DNA from: Clostridia bacterium
GTDB lineage: Bacteria > Bacillota > Clostridia > Christensenellales > Aristaeellaceae
Direction of reading: 5' to 3'
Length of the DNA: 16,518 bases
Assembly: GCA_016296675.1 (NCBI GenBank)
Contig: JAEDIV010000045.1
Coordinates: 1 to 16,518, forward strand
Every line of letters starts with the position of its first letter. Position 1 is the first letter of the stretch. The translations under genes were made by a program, and so were the position numbers. The notes beneath the pieces are model-generated. The model was not told the DNA's origin. It made no database searches and saw only the letters and a list, made by a program, of their open reading frames with translations. Shown piece by piece: positions 1 through 5,347 of the stretch.

Positions 1-55
1 GTAGAGCACCTGACTCTTAATCAGGGTGTCCAGGGTTCGAGTCCCTGAAGGTGTA
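1..55 (+). tRNA. tRNA-Lys (anticodon CTT), 5'-truncated by the window edge
   Basis: The 3' two thirds of a tRNA is visible. The anticodon arm has stem CCTGA/TCAGG (9-13 and 21-25) and the seven-base loop CTCTTAA, giving anticodon CTT at 16-18, which reads the lysine codon AAG. The T arm is CAGGG-TTCGAGT-CCCTG (31-47). The 3' acceptor strand is AAGGTGT (48-54) with discriminator A at 55. CCA is not encoded, so it would be added after transcription. The 5' acceptor strand and most of the D arm lie before the window. Confidence 0.93.
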
Positions 56-63
56 TAAAAGAA

Positions 64-97
64 GCAGCATCATGTGAGAACATGGTGCTGTTTTTAT
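64..97 (+). terminator. Intrinsic terminator of the tRNA-Lys transcript
   Basis: A 10-bp stem, CAGCATCATG (65-74 region) against CATGGTGCTG (81-90), has one G-T wobble and the loop TGAGAA. It is followed directly by TTTTTATTT. It begins about ten bases after the tRNA 3' end, as expected for processing of a tRNA transcript. Confidence 0.85.
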
Positions 98-407
98 TTG
101 CTCCAAAGCAGAATCCGACAAAATCGAAAGCGCCTTACCTTCAAAGGAGAATGCTGACAGGGCGTTATTGTCGGTATTCCTGACATTTTAAAGAAGAGCG
201 GGAGCAGTTGCGCGCAGGGCTCGAAGCATCACGGTATGGACACATTGAGAGTGGGGATGCCAACGGCTTTGATTGCAGCAACAAACCTTAATGATTCTCC
301 AACCGGATGTAAGTAATTGTTTACGAGAGCGTGCTTATTTGCATGCGTGACTTAACTTATCTCTAACTGAATCGCTGTATATTGATTTGCGACTGCTTAT
401 TTCGGGG
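98..407. other. Gene-poor stretch downstream of the tRNA
   Basis: No convincing gene is present. One plus-strand frame stays open from 158 to 316 (52 codons) and contains an ATG at 236 followed by 26 codons up to TAA at 314-316. No ribosome binding site or promoter stands in front of it. A second short frame, ending with TAA near 200, overlaps it. Sequence just 3' of a tRNA gene is a common integration site, so this could be the remains of an integrated element; that is inference only. No repeat of the tRNA 3' end was seen in the window. Confidence 0.4.
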
Positions 408-1277
408 CTATCCGATCACGATACGCGTAAGCTTATAGCTTGAGCGGTCGCTGAGGTTGGGGGTGTAGATGATGGCGAAGCCCTGACGGGCGTAATCTGG
501 GAACTTGGCGAGGGCTTTTTCGTAGGTAAGGGCAGTGTCGGAATTGTCCCACATTTCGCCGCCTGCGAGAGTTGTAAAGGAGATCAGATAGCGGTCGCCG
601 CCGAGGTAGGATGCGCTTTTCAGGCTTGCAAAGCCGTCTGATACGTGTCCGCCGGTCTCCATCCAGTAGTAATACGGATCGGTATAATCGGCATAGAGGG
701 GATCGGGAGAGAGGGGAACAACGCCGAAATACTTCTCGGTGATTTCGGGCACATATTTTTTGTGAACGCGCACGTTGTTATCGTTCATGTATTCGCCCCA
801 TTCAATGCGCGATTCATGATAGTTGAACCAAATGTGATTCAGGGCGAATTCGACCAGCATGCCGTCAGACGCGTTTTGGATATCGAATACGCCGCCGGCA
901 TAATAGCATAGCGAACTTTCCGTGAAATTGGAAAGGAAAAGGTTGAGATCCTTTCGCTGGGATTCGGTAAGCGTGATTTCGTGGCCGTATACAGGGGGGA
1001 TCTGAGTCAGATAGCGGGAAAGCACATAGCCTGTTTTACCCATGTAATTGACATACATAAAGCCGTTTTCTGCCTCGGTAAAGGCAGTGACCGTCGCGCC
1101 CAGAGGAACGCGCGTGATTTCGCCTGCGCTGGTTCGGGGCTCTTCGCGAAGGGTTATGTATTCACGGCATTTGTCCACCCTGTATTCAAGGCCGAAAACG
1201 TCTTCCGCCGATGCGATGTGGAAAAAGGACAGGGATACAGCGAGGATGAGAAGCATGGATAAAAATACCTTTTTCAT
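408..1277 (-). CDS. Secreted SH3b-domain protein with an unidentified C-terminal domain
   Basis: The 289-residue product starts with a typical signal peptide: MKK, a hydrophobic core at about residues 4-20, and an Ala-Ser-Ala cleavage site at 22-24. Residues 38-92 look like a bacterial SH3 (SH3b) domain, with the pattern ITLREEP...GEITRVPLGATV...GFMYVNYMGKTGYVLSRYL. These domains usually bind peptidoglycan or cell-wall peptides, so an extracellular or wall-associated location is likely. Residues 105-289 are rich in Tyr, Phe and Trp and I do not recognise them; no NlpC/P60 or amidase catalytic motif is visible. The start is supported by AAAGGAG eight bases upstream (1286-1292). The gene is divergent from the exonuclease gene. 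Its role is unknown; the secretion and SH3b calls are firm. Confidence 0.85.
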   Translation of the reverse strand: MKKVFLSMLLILAVSLSFFHIASAEDVFGLEYRVDKCREYITLREEPRTSAGEITRVPLGATVTAFTEAENGFMYVNYMGKTGYVLSRYLTQIPPVYGHEITLTESQRKDLNLFLSNFTESSLCYYAGGVFDIQNASDGMLVEFALNHIWFNYHESRIEWGEYMNDNNVRVHKKYVPEITEKYFGVVPLSPDPLYADYTDPYYYWMETGGHVSDGFASLKSASYLGGDRYLISFTTLAGGEMWDNSDTALTYEKALAKFPDYARQGFAIIYTPNLSDRSSYKLTRIVIG

Positions 1278-1302
1278 GGTTCAGACTCCTTTCGGGCTTC
1301 CT

Positions 1303-1332
1303 TTTATGCTTGTTAGACGAAGGAAGAAACAA
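1303..1332 (-). promoter_or_regulatory. Possible promoter of the SH3b gene
   Basis: Read on the minus strand there is TTGTTT (1327-1332), an 18-base spacer and CATAAA (1303-1308). Transcription would start a few bases before the ribosome binding site. Both boxes are weak matches to sigma-A consensus, so this is tentative. Confidence 0.35.
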
Positions 1333-1346
1333 TAATGTTCAAAATG

Positions 1347-1390
1347 GGGCGTTGGTGTTTGGATTTTTGGGCGTTGGTGTTTGGATTTTT
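1347..1390. repeat. Perfect tandem duplication of a 22-bp unit
   Basis: Two exact, directly adjacent copies (1347-1368 and 1369-1390) each begin GGGCGTTGGTG and end GGATTTTT. The second copy ends eight bases before the -35 box of the plus-strand promoter, and the pair also lies just upstream of the divergent SH3b gene. Two 22-bp units correspond to about two helical turns each, which suits a pair of regulator sites on the same face of DNA. A chance slippage duplication is equally possible. Confidence 0.9.
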
Positions 1391-1398
1391 GAAATAGC

Positions 1399-1427
1399 TT
1401 GAAAAGCGATTGAAGACGCGGTATAAT
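1399..1427 (+). promoter_or_regulatory. Sigma-A promoter of the mrfB-TPR operon
   Basis: TTGAAA (1399-1404), a 17-base spacer and a perfect TATAAT (1422-1427). The predicted start near 1434 leaves a 5' leader of about 25 bases. The 22-bp tandem repeats lie immediately upstream. Confidence 0.85.
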
Positions 1428-1458
1428 ATACAGAAGATATTTTTTTTCGAGGTGGCCA

Positions 1459-2637
1459 ATGCCGTCCGGTCTTATGAGAAAACTGAATGCAATGAAGACG
1501 GACTCGGCTCCAAAGCCGCGTGCGCCCCTTGTGCCGCTGATTCGCCGCGTGCATTTTTATATGGCGGACGAGCGGCTGTATTCGCTTGCGCCCGAGGCGC
1601 TCAGGCGCATCGGCTATACCGGCGGCGTGTTTGATATTGAAAAAGCGCTGTTTCTGGATACAGAAACGACCGGCCTTTCCGGCGGTGCTGGCACGGTTGC
1701 ATTTCTGGTGGGCGTTGGCTATATCAAAAAGGGCAGGCTGACGGTCGAGCAGATCCTGATGCCGACATACGCGCATGAAAGTGAGATGCTGGAATGGATA
1801 TCCGGCCTCATGGCAGATAAGGATACGGTCATTCATTTTAACGGAAAGACATTTGATATGCCGCTTCTGAAGTCGCGCTTCACCATGAACCGGATGCAGG
1901 ACAAGTATTACGAGCTCAACCAGCTGGACTTATTGCATCCCGCAAAGCGGCTTTGGAAACTGAGACTGGGAAGCTGTCGGCTTTCCAATCTTGAAAAGGA
2001 AATCCTGGGCTTTGAGCGAGAGGGAGATATTCCCGGAAGCGAAGTGCCGGAAAGGTATTTTTCCTACCTGAAAACCAATGATCTAACGCTTCTTGAAGGT
2101 GTTATCGACCATAACCGGCAGGACATTGTGACGCTTTCCCACCTGCTTTTGCGGCTTACGGATGCATTTGCCCGCCCGGAGGAAAACGATGATCCGATGG
2201 ATCAATTGAGCCTCGGCAAGGCGTTTGAAAAGCTTGGAGAATGGGATCAGGCGCAGAAAATGTACCGCGTAGCGGCGACACCGAGGCTGACGACCACGGT
2301 GCGAAGCATAAAGAGCACGGATCTGGGCGGCGAGGCAAATCTCAGGCTTTACCACATTTACCGGCGCAGCTCAAAATATGAAGAGGCCCTCAAAGTGCTC
2401 GAATGCATGGTCAGGCGCAGGCAGATGGGCATCTATCCGAAGATTGAAATGTGCAAGCTCTATGAGCATCGCCTCGGGCGATTGAAGGATGCACTTCGGC
2501 TGACAAGGGAAATTCTGCCTGAAGCAGAGGGGGAGCAAAAGCAAGCGCTTTTAAAAAGAGAAGAAAGACTGATTCGAAAAATAGAAAAAACGAAGAGTGT
2601 GGAGGAGAAGAAAAATGGGATTCTTAGTCAATTATAA
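1459..2637 (+). CDS. mrfB: MrfB/YprB-like DEDD exonuclease with C-terminal TPR region
   Basis: The 392-residue cytosolic protein has an RNase H-like exonuclease domain at about residues 30-235. The metal-binding acidic residues are visible: D67 and E69 (LFLDTETTGLSGG), D133 (HFNGKTFDMPLL), and H218 with D222 (DHNRQDIVTL), a DEDDh-type arrangement. Residues 205-375 form helical TPR-like repeats. Bacillus subtilis YprB (MrfB) has the same build and acts with the helicase YprA (MrfA) in repair of mitomycin-type damage. No such helicase is in this window, so the repair role is inferred from family. The start at 1459 has GAGGTGG just upstream, but with a short gap; Met6 (1474) is a possible alternative. 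Transcribed from the promoter at 1399-1427 with the TPR gene, which overlaps its 3' end by 23 bases. Confidence 0.85.
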   Translation: MPSGLMRKLNAMKTDSAPKPRAPLVPLIRRVHFYMADERLYSLAPEALRRIGYTGGVFDIEKALFLDTETTGLSGGAGTVAFLVGVGYIKKGRLTVEQILMPTYAHESEMLEWISGLMADKDTVIHFNGKTFDMPLLKSRFTMNRMQDKYYELNQLDLLHPAKRLWKLRLGSCRLSNLEKEILGFEREGDIPGSEVPERYFSYLKTNDLTLLEGVIDHNRQDIVTLSHLLLRLTDAFARPEENDDPMDQLSLGKAFEKLGEWDQAQKMYRVAATPRLTTTVRSIKSTDLGGEANLRLYHIYRRSSKYEEALKVLECMVRRRQMGIYPKIEMCKLYEHRLGRLKDALRLTREILPEAEGEQKQALLKREERLIRKIEKTKSVEEKKNGILSQL

Positions 2638-3352
2638 AGGACGCCGCGCGTATCAGTGGCATATCCGCGGAAATCAGCTGATGAATTCAGACGCCGCAAA
2701 GGGCAAGGAAATGCACGACAAGGCGCTTGAAATGTATACGCAGGCGTATGAAGCGGGCTGCAGAGAGGGCAATGTCGTGATGGCGTATGCGACGCTGCTT
2801 ATGCGCTACGGTCAGTATGAAAAATCCCGCCAGCTGCTTTTGGAATGCGAAAAGCTGAAGCTGGACGAGAAGAGCAAGCGTCAGCTCAGACAGAATTACA
2901 GCGTTTGCATGTGGAGACTCGGAAACCTTGATAAGGCGATCGAGCTTTTAAGAGACGTCGAAAGACACGGAAAGACGGAATTTATCTACACCGTGCTTGG
3001 TTATTATCTGATTGAAAAGGCCATTCAGACGGGCGATTTTGAAGAAGCGATCGCCTACAACATGGAAGCCTACGAATACGACGAGGAAGATCCCGGAACG
3101 CTCGACAATCTGGGCCAGCTGTATTATGCCATGGGAGAGACCGACAAGGCATACGACTACTTCTCCCGCGCATTCCATGAAAAGCCCACCCAGGTTCCGA
3201 CGCTCTATTTTATCGCAAAAATCAATCATGAGCGCGGAAATGACGAAAAAGCCAGACAGTTTATCGACAAGTGCCTGGCGGGCAATTTCTCAGCGCTGTG
3301 CTCCATTTCCCGCGAGCAGGCGCAGGAGCTCTCCGATCAGATTTCAAAATAA
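2615..3352 (+). CDS. TPR-repeat protein
   Basis: The 245-residue soluble protein is made almost wholly of paired helices of the tetratricopeptide type. The clearest repeats are around GDFEEAIAYNMEAYEYDEEDPGTLDNLGQLYYAMGETDKAYDYFSRAF. There is no signal peptide or membrane segment. TPR proteins normally act as protein-binding scaffolds. The start chosen is ATG 2615, because GGAGGAG (2601-2607) lies seven bases before it; a GTG at 2597 precedes that site and is unlikely. The gene overlaps the 3' end of the exonuclease gene in another frame, so the two are probably translationally coupled, and the product may partner the exonuclease. That partnership is inference. Confidence 0.88.
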   Translation: MGFLVNYKGRRAYQWHIRGNQLMNSDAAKGKEMHDKALEMYTQAYEAGCREGNVVMAYATLLMRYGQYEKSRQLLLECEKLKLDEKSKRQLRQNYSVCMWRLGNLDKAIELLRDVERHGKTEFIYTVLGYYLIEKAIQTGDFEEAIAYNMEAYEYDEEDPGTLDNLGQLYYAMGETDKAYDYFSRAFHEKPTQVPTLYFIAKINHERGNDEKARQFIDKCLAGNFSALCSISREQAQELSDQISK

Positions 3353-3366
3353 GAGTTAAAAAGAAG

Positions 3367-3403
3367 CGATCCGGATATCAGAAAGATATCCGGTTCGTTT
3401 TTT
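3367..3403. terminator. Intrinsic terminator between convergent genes
   Basis: A perfect 9-bp stem, CCGGATATC (3371-3379) with GATATCCGG (3385-3393) and loop AGAAA, is followed on the plus strand by TTCGTTTTTT. On the minus strand the same stem is followed by CGCTTCTTTTT, so it can also serve the convergent membrane-protein gene ending at 3425. Confidence 0.88.
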
Positions 3404-3424
3404 GTATGTATGCTTTTTTGAAGC

Positions 3425-3841
3425 TTATTCTTCGTACTGAGGAACGGGACGGGGAGCGGGGCGCTGAGCGCGGGGCGCAGGTCTGGGGGAAGCTTTTTTG
3501 TTAAGCTCAATAACATTGTTGGTCAGAATGATCTTGAGCATGGAAGCTTCAAAGATGATTCTGACAACGATAGGGGTAAAGATCATTGTCACAAGGCCGA
3601 TCAGGAACATGTCCTTTGGAAACATCATGAAAAAGCCGATGGTGATAGAGAGGATGGTGATAAATACGTACATGAAGCGAAGGATCTTCTCAATCATGAG
3701 ACTTTTGAAGGTGAAGATGTTGTGAAGGGTATGGAGGAATTTGTTCATACCGTTCACGCGCTTCTCGGGGATAACGAAAATGTAGGCGGCGACAACAGCG
3801 GCAATACCGATTACGATACCAAGGATCAGACAAGCAATCAT
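3425..3841 (-). CDS. Small membrane protein, DUF4282-like, with Pro/Arg-rich tail
   Basis: The 138-residue protein has three hydrophobic segments (about residues 2-22, 56-74 and 78-97). The stretch FITILSITIGFFMMF...TPIVVRIIFEASMLKIILTNNVIELNKK resembles the DUF4282 family, whose function is not known. After residue 115 the chain changes to a Pro/Arg/Ala-rich tail (SPRPAPRAQRPAPRPVPQYEE region), likely disordered and perhaps cytoplasmic. The start is supported by GGAGGG six bases upstream and by a near-consensus promoter at 3874-3902. It is probably transcribed alone. The membrane call is strong; the family call is moderate. Confidence 0.8.
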   Translation of the reverse strand: MIACLILGIVIGIAAVVAAYIFVIPEKRVNGMNKFLHTLHNIFTFKSLMIEKILRFMYVFITILSITIGFFMMFPKDMFLIGLVTMIFTPIVVRIIFEASMLKIILTNNVIELNKKASPRPAPRAQRPAPRPVPQYEE

Positions 3842-3873
3842 GGGATTCCCTCCAATTTCAAATTAATGTCTCA

Positions 3874-3902
3874 ATTATACGACAAAATTTTTTAAAAATC
3901 AA
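3874..3902 (-). promoter_or_regulatory. Sigma-A promoter of the DUF4282-like gene
   Basis: On the minus strand: TTGATT (3897-3902), a 17-base A/T-rich spacer and TATAAT (3874-3879). The leader before the start codon is about 27 bases. Confidence 0.82.
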
Positions 3903-3954
3903 TACGAAAGTGTTAAAAACGACATTAAAAACGCAAAATAAGGCGAAAAATGGA

Positions 3955-3994
3955 AAAGAAAAAGACCTTGGGATGAATTGATCCCAAGATCTTT
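3955..3994 (-). terminator. Terminator of the DUF4160 gene
   Basis: A 14-bp stem with one imperfect pair runs between 3961-3974 (AAAGACCTTGGGAT) and 3981-3994 (ATCCCAAGATCTTT), with loop GAATTG. On the minus strand it continues into TTTTTCTTTTCC. It begins ten bases past the stop of the gene at 4004. Confidence 0.85.
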
Positions 3995-4003
3995 GAATTG
4001 TAC

Positions 4004-4270
4004 TCAGCGCAGCGGCTCGATTCTGAAAACTTCGTCTCCATTGGTCATCACGCGCCAGTTGGCCTGCAGGTCATCATAATGAATGGTGAGCCATGCAAGA
4101 ACAAGACGGAGCTTGGCATGATTGAGACGGCCGTCCAGCACATCGCCGTCCAGCGAAATGATCGCTTCTTCGTCCTTGAACGCGGCGTGGATGTGGGGAA
4201 CCCTTACAGCCTGGGCCTTATCGGTGTACATATATATGATAATACCATAAAATAAACTGATGGGTGTCAT
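4004..4270 (-). CDS. DUF4160 family protein
   Basis: The 88-residue protein matches the DUF4160 pattern: an N-terminal ISLFYGIIIYMYTDKA segment, then PHIHAAFKDEEAIISLDG, then a helical ...AWLTIHYDDLQANW region and a C-terminal ...FRIEPLR. The paired His residues of PHIHA are the most conserved feature of the family as I recall it. DUF4160 genes often sit beside a DUF2442 gene in a toxin-antitoxin-like pair; no DUF2442 partner is next to this copy. The start at 4270 is supported by AGGAG eight bases upstream. It has its own extended -10 promoter and its own terminator, so it is a single-gene unit. Molecular function unknown. Confidence 0.85.
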   Translation of the reverse strand: MTPISLFYGIIIYMYTDKAQAVRVPHIHAAFKDEEAIISLDGDVLDGRLNHAKLRLVLAWLTIHYDDLQANWRVMTNGDEVFRIEPLR

Positions 4271-4305
4271 ATCTTCATCTCCTCATGAGGTCTCAACAGG
4301 TCGGT

Positions 4306-4314
4306 ATTATAGCA
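4306..4314 (-). promoter_or_regulatory. Extended -10 promoter of the DUF4160 gene
   Basis: On the minus strand TGC-TATAAT is present (TATAAT at 4306-4311). No good -35 box is seen at the expected distance, which is typical of TGn extended -10 promoters. Confidence 0.72.
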
Positions 4315-4385
4315 AATCAATGTTCCCTTTTGAGGAGAAAAATATTAAAAAAGTATTTAGGATGAATTACAAATAGCGATATCTG

Positions 4386-4961
4386 TCAGCGGACGATCAG
4401 TTCCTCTTTCAGGCGCTTGGGCACGCGGTGGACGCCGTTTTCGTCGCGGTAATAATCGACGATGTCGATCTTGTCTTCGAGGATGATTTCCTCATCCGGC
4501 GTTCCCAGCGCAATGACCAGCGCGGGCGCGAGATGCGCGGGAAGGGACAGCTTTTCAGAAACCGCGCGGTCAAACGATCCGATCATGCAGCCGCCAAGGC
4601 CGATGGAAGCGGCGGAGAGCATGATGGTCTGCGCGGCGATGCCTACATCGGTCTTCGCCTTGTCGGGATCGGGCATGATGGTAGTATCTACCAGGATCAC
4701 AATAAAAGCAGTGGGCATATGGCCCTTGGGCGGAAGCGTATATTTGTCTTTGATTTTGCCTGCCCAGCGCGTCGTGGACTGGATGATGGAATTGGTTTCG
4801 GGGGTGTTGGAAAGGAAGAACTTCATTTCCTGAAGATTGACGCCGGTGGGGGCGAAACGCGCGCATTCTACCAGATATTCAAGGGTTTCGGCGGATACGG
4901 GTTTGGATTCGTCGAAGCTTCTGAAGCTTCTGCTTTTTTTGACGAGGGAAAGAAAATCCAT
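4386..4961 (-). CDS. Nitroreductase-family FMN oxidoreductase
   Basis: The 191-residue cytosolic protein has the nitroreductase fold signatures: an N-terminal FMN phosphate-binding stretch SRSFRSFDE (residues 10-18), the FMN-contact segment FAPTGVNLQ (36-44, with N42 and Q44), and the long helix plus loop GIAAQTIMLSAASIGLGGCMIGSF (107-130). It would use NAD(P)H and FMN to reduce nitro compounds, quinones or similar acceptors; the substrate cannot be read from sequence. The length is usual for the family. The ribosome binding site AAAGGAG lies ten bases before ATG. The gene has its own strong promoter and is divergent from mgtE. No terminator was recognised past 4386. Confidence 0.88.
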   Translation of the reverse strand: MDFLSLVKKSRSFRSFDESKPVSAETLEYLVECARFAPTGVNLQEMKFFLSNTPETNSIIQSTTRWAGKIKDKYTLPPKGHMPTAFIVILVDTTIMPDPDKAKTDVGIAAQTIMLSAASIGLGGCMIGSFDRAVSEKLSLPAHLAPALVIALGTPDEEIILEDKIDIVDYYRDENGVHRVPKRLKEELIVR

Positions 4962-4989
4962 GTAAGATCAGCTCCTTTCAGATGGTTTC

Positions 4990-5018
4990 ATTATAATAAA
5001 TAAGAATAAAGATTTCAA
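4990..5018 (-). promoter_or_regulatory. Sigma-A promoter of the nitroreductase gene
   Basis: On the minus strand: TTGAAA (5013-5018), a 17-base spacer and a perfect TATAAT (4990-4995). The start of transcription lies about 35 bases before the start codon. Confidence 0.85.
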
Positions 5019-5088
5019 GCGTTATTTGTTTATCGGCCAATCAATAGAATATTCATATCCCTTAAATGGAAACGATAAAAATTCGCTC

Positions 5089-5117
5089 TTGACTGTTTGA
5101 CAAAATGGGCGTATGCT
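5089..5117 (+). promoter_or_regulatory. Promoter of the mgtE leader and operon
   Basis: TTGACT (5089-5094), a 17-base spacer and TATGCT (5112-5117). A second reading uses the perfect TTGACA at 5097-5102 with the A-rich stretch near 5119-5124 as the -10 element. Either one starts a transcript of more than 200 bases before mgtE, long enough for leader-based control. Confidence 0.65.
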
Positions 5118-5161
5118 GTAAAAAGCGATTTATTCGCAAAAACAAACGGAGGTGAAGGTCA

Positions 5162-5242
5162 ATGGAAGACGGCGGAAGATGTATGCCTAACGATGGCGTG
5201 CCCCGATCATGTTTAGCCGCGCTTTCCTGCGGCCGGATCTGA
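5162..5242 (+). CDS. Small ORF in the mgtE leader (possible leader peptide)
   Basis: A 26-codon ORF begins with ATG 5162 and ends with TGA 5240-5242. It has a near-ideal ribosome binding site, GGAGGTGA (5148-5155), six bases before the ATG, which is a better site than that of mgtE itself. The peptide begins MEDGGRCMPNDG and holds three Cys, two Pro and no hydrophobic signal. It lies between the promoter and the switch-like hairpins in front of mgtE, so a cis-acting leader peptide is more likely than a functional protein. The alternative is that GGAGGTGA is part of a structured RNA and is not translated. Confidence 0.5.
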   Translation: MEDGGRCMPNDGVPRSCLAALSCGRI

Positions 5243-5285
5243 TTTAAGCGCGCTTTTCGCATTGCACGCATCTTTTTCTGTCACG

Positions 5286-5347
5286 GGCGTTTTTCAAAAA
5301 AACGCCTTCATTTCGTGCGGCGGAAAATGTGAAAGGCGGTGAATCCA
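5286..5347 (+). promoter_or_regulatory. Candidate translational switch before mgtE
   Basis: Two hairpins share bases. Hairpin A: GGCGTTTTT (5286-5294) pairs with AAAAACGCC (5298-5306) around a 3-base loop; only TTCATTT follows, so it is a poor terminator. Hairpin B: CGCCTT (5303-5308) pairs with AAGGCG (5333-5338), with partial extension of CATTT to AAATG. Hairpin B covers the mgtE ribosome binding site (AAAGGCGGTGA, 5332-5342). Both use 5303-5306, so they exclude each other: A would free the ribosome binding site and B would hide it. A further small stem, GCCGC/GCGGC (5216-5220 and 5229-5233), lies at the end of the small ORF. The pairing is visible; the regulation is inference. Confidence 0.5.

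Noticed and set aside
1347..1390. CRISPR-like repeat
   Set aside because: There are only two copies with no spacer between them.
2597..2614. GTG start for the TPR gene, adding six residues
   Set aside because: It lies in front of the GGAGGAG ribosome binding site, which is correctly spaced for ATG 2615.
5190..5245. Fluoride-riboswitch-like words (ACGATGG...CTGAT)
   Set aside because: The GG-GATG stem partner and the pseudoknot arms are missing, and the downstream gene is not a fluoride exporter.
5118..5347. M-box (ykoK) magnesium riboswitch before mgtE
   Set aside because: Expected from the downstream gene, but the conserved GTTAGGTGAGGCTCCTA-type start and the later core blocks are not found on the plus strand. 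A covariance search could still overturn this.
5339..5347. GTG start for mgtE
   Set aside because: The GTG is part of the ribosome binding site AGGCGGTGA that serves ATG 5348.
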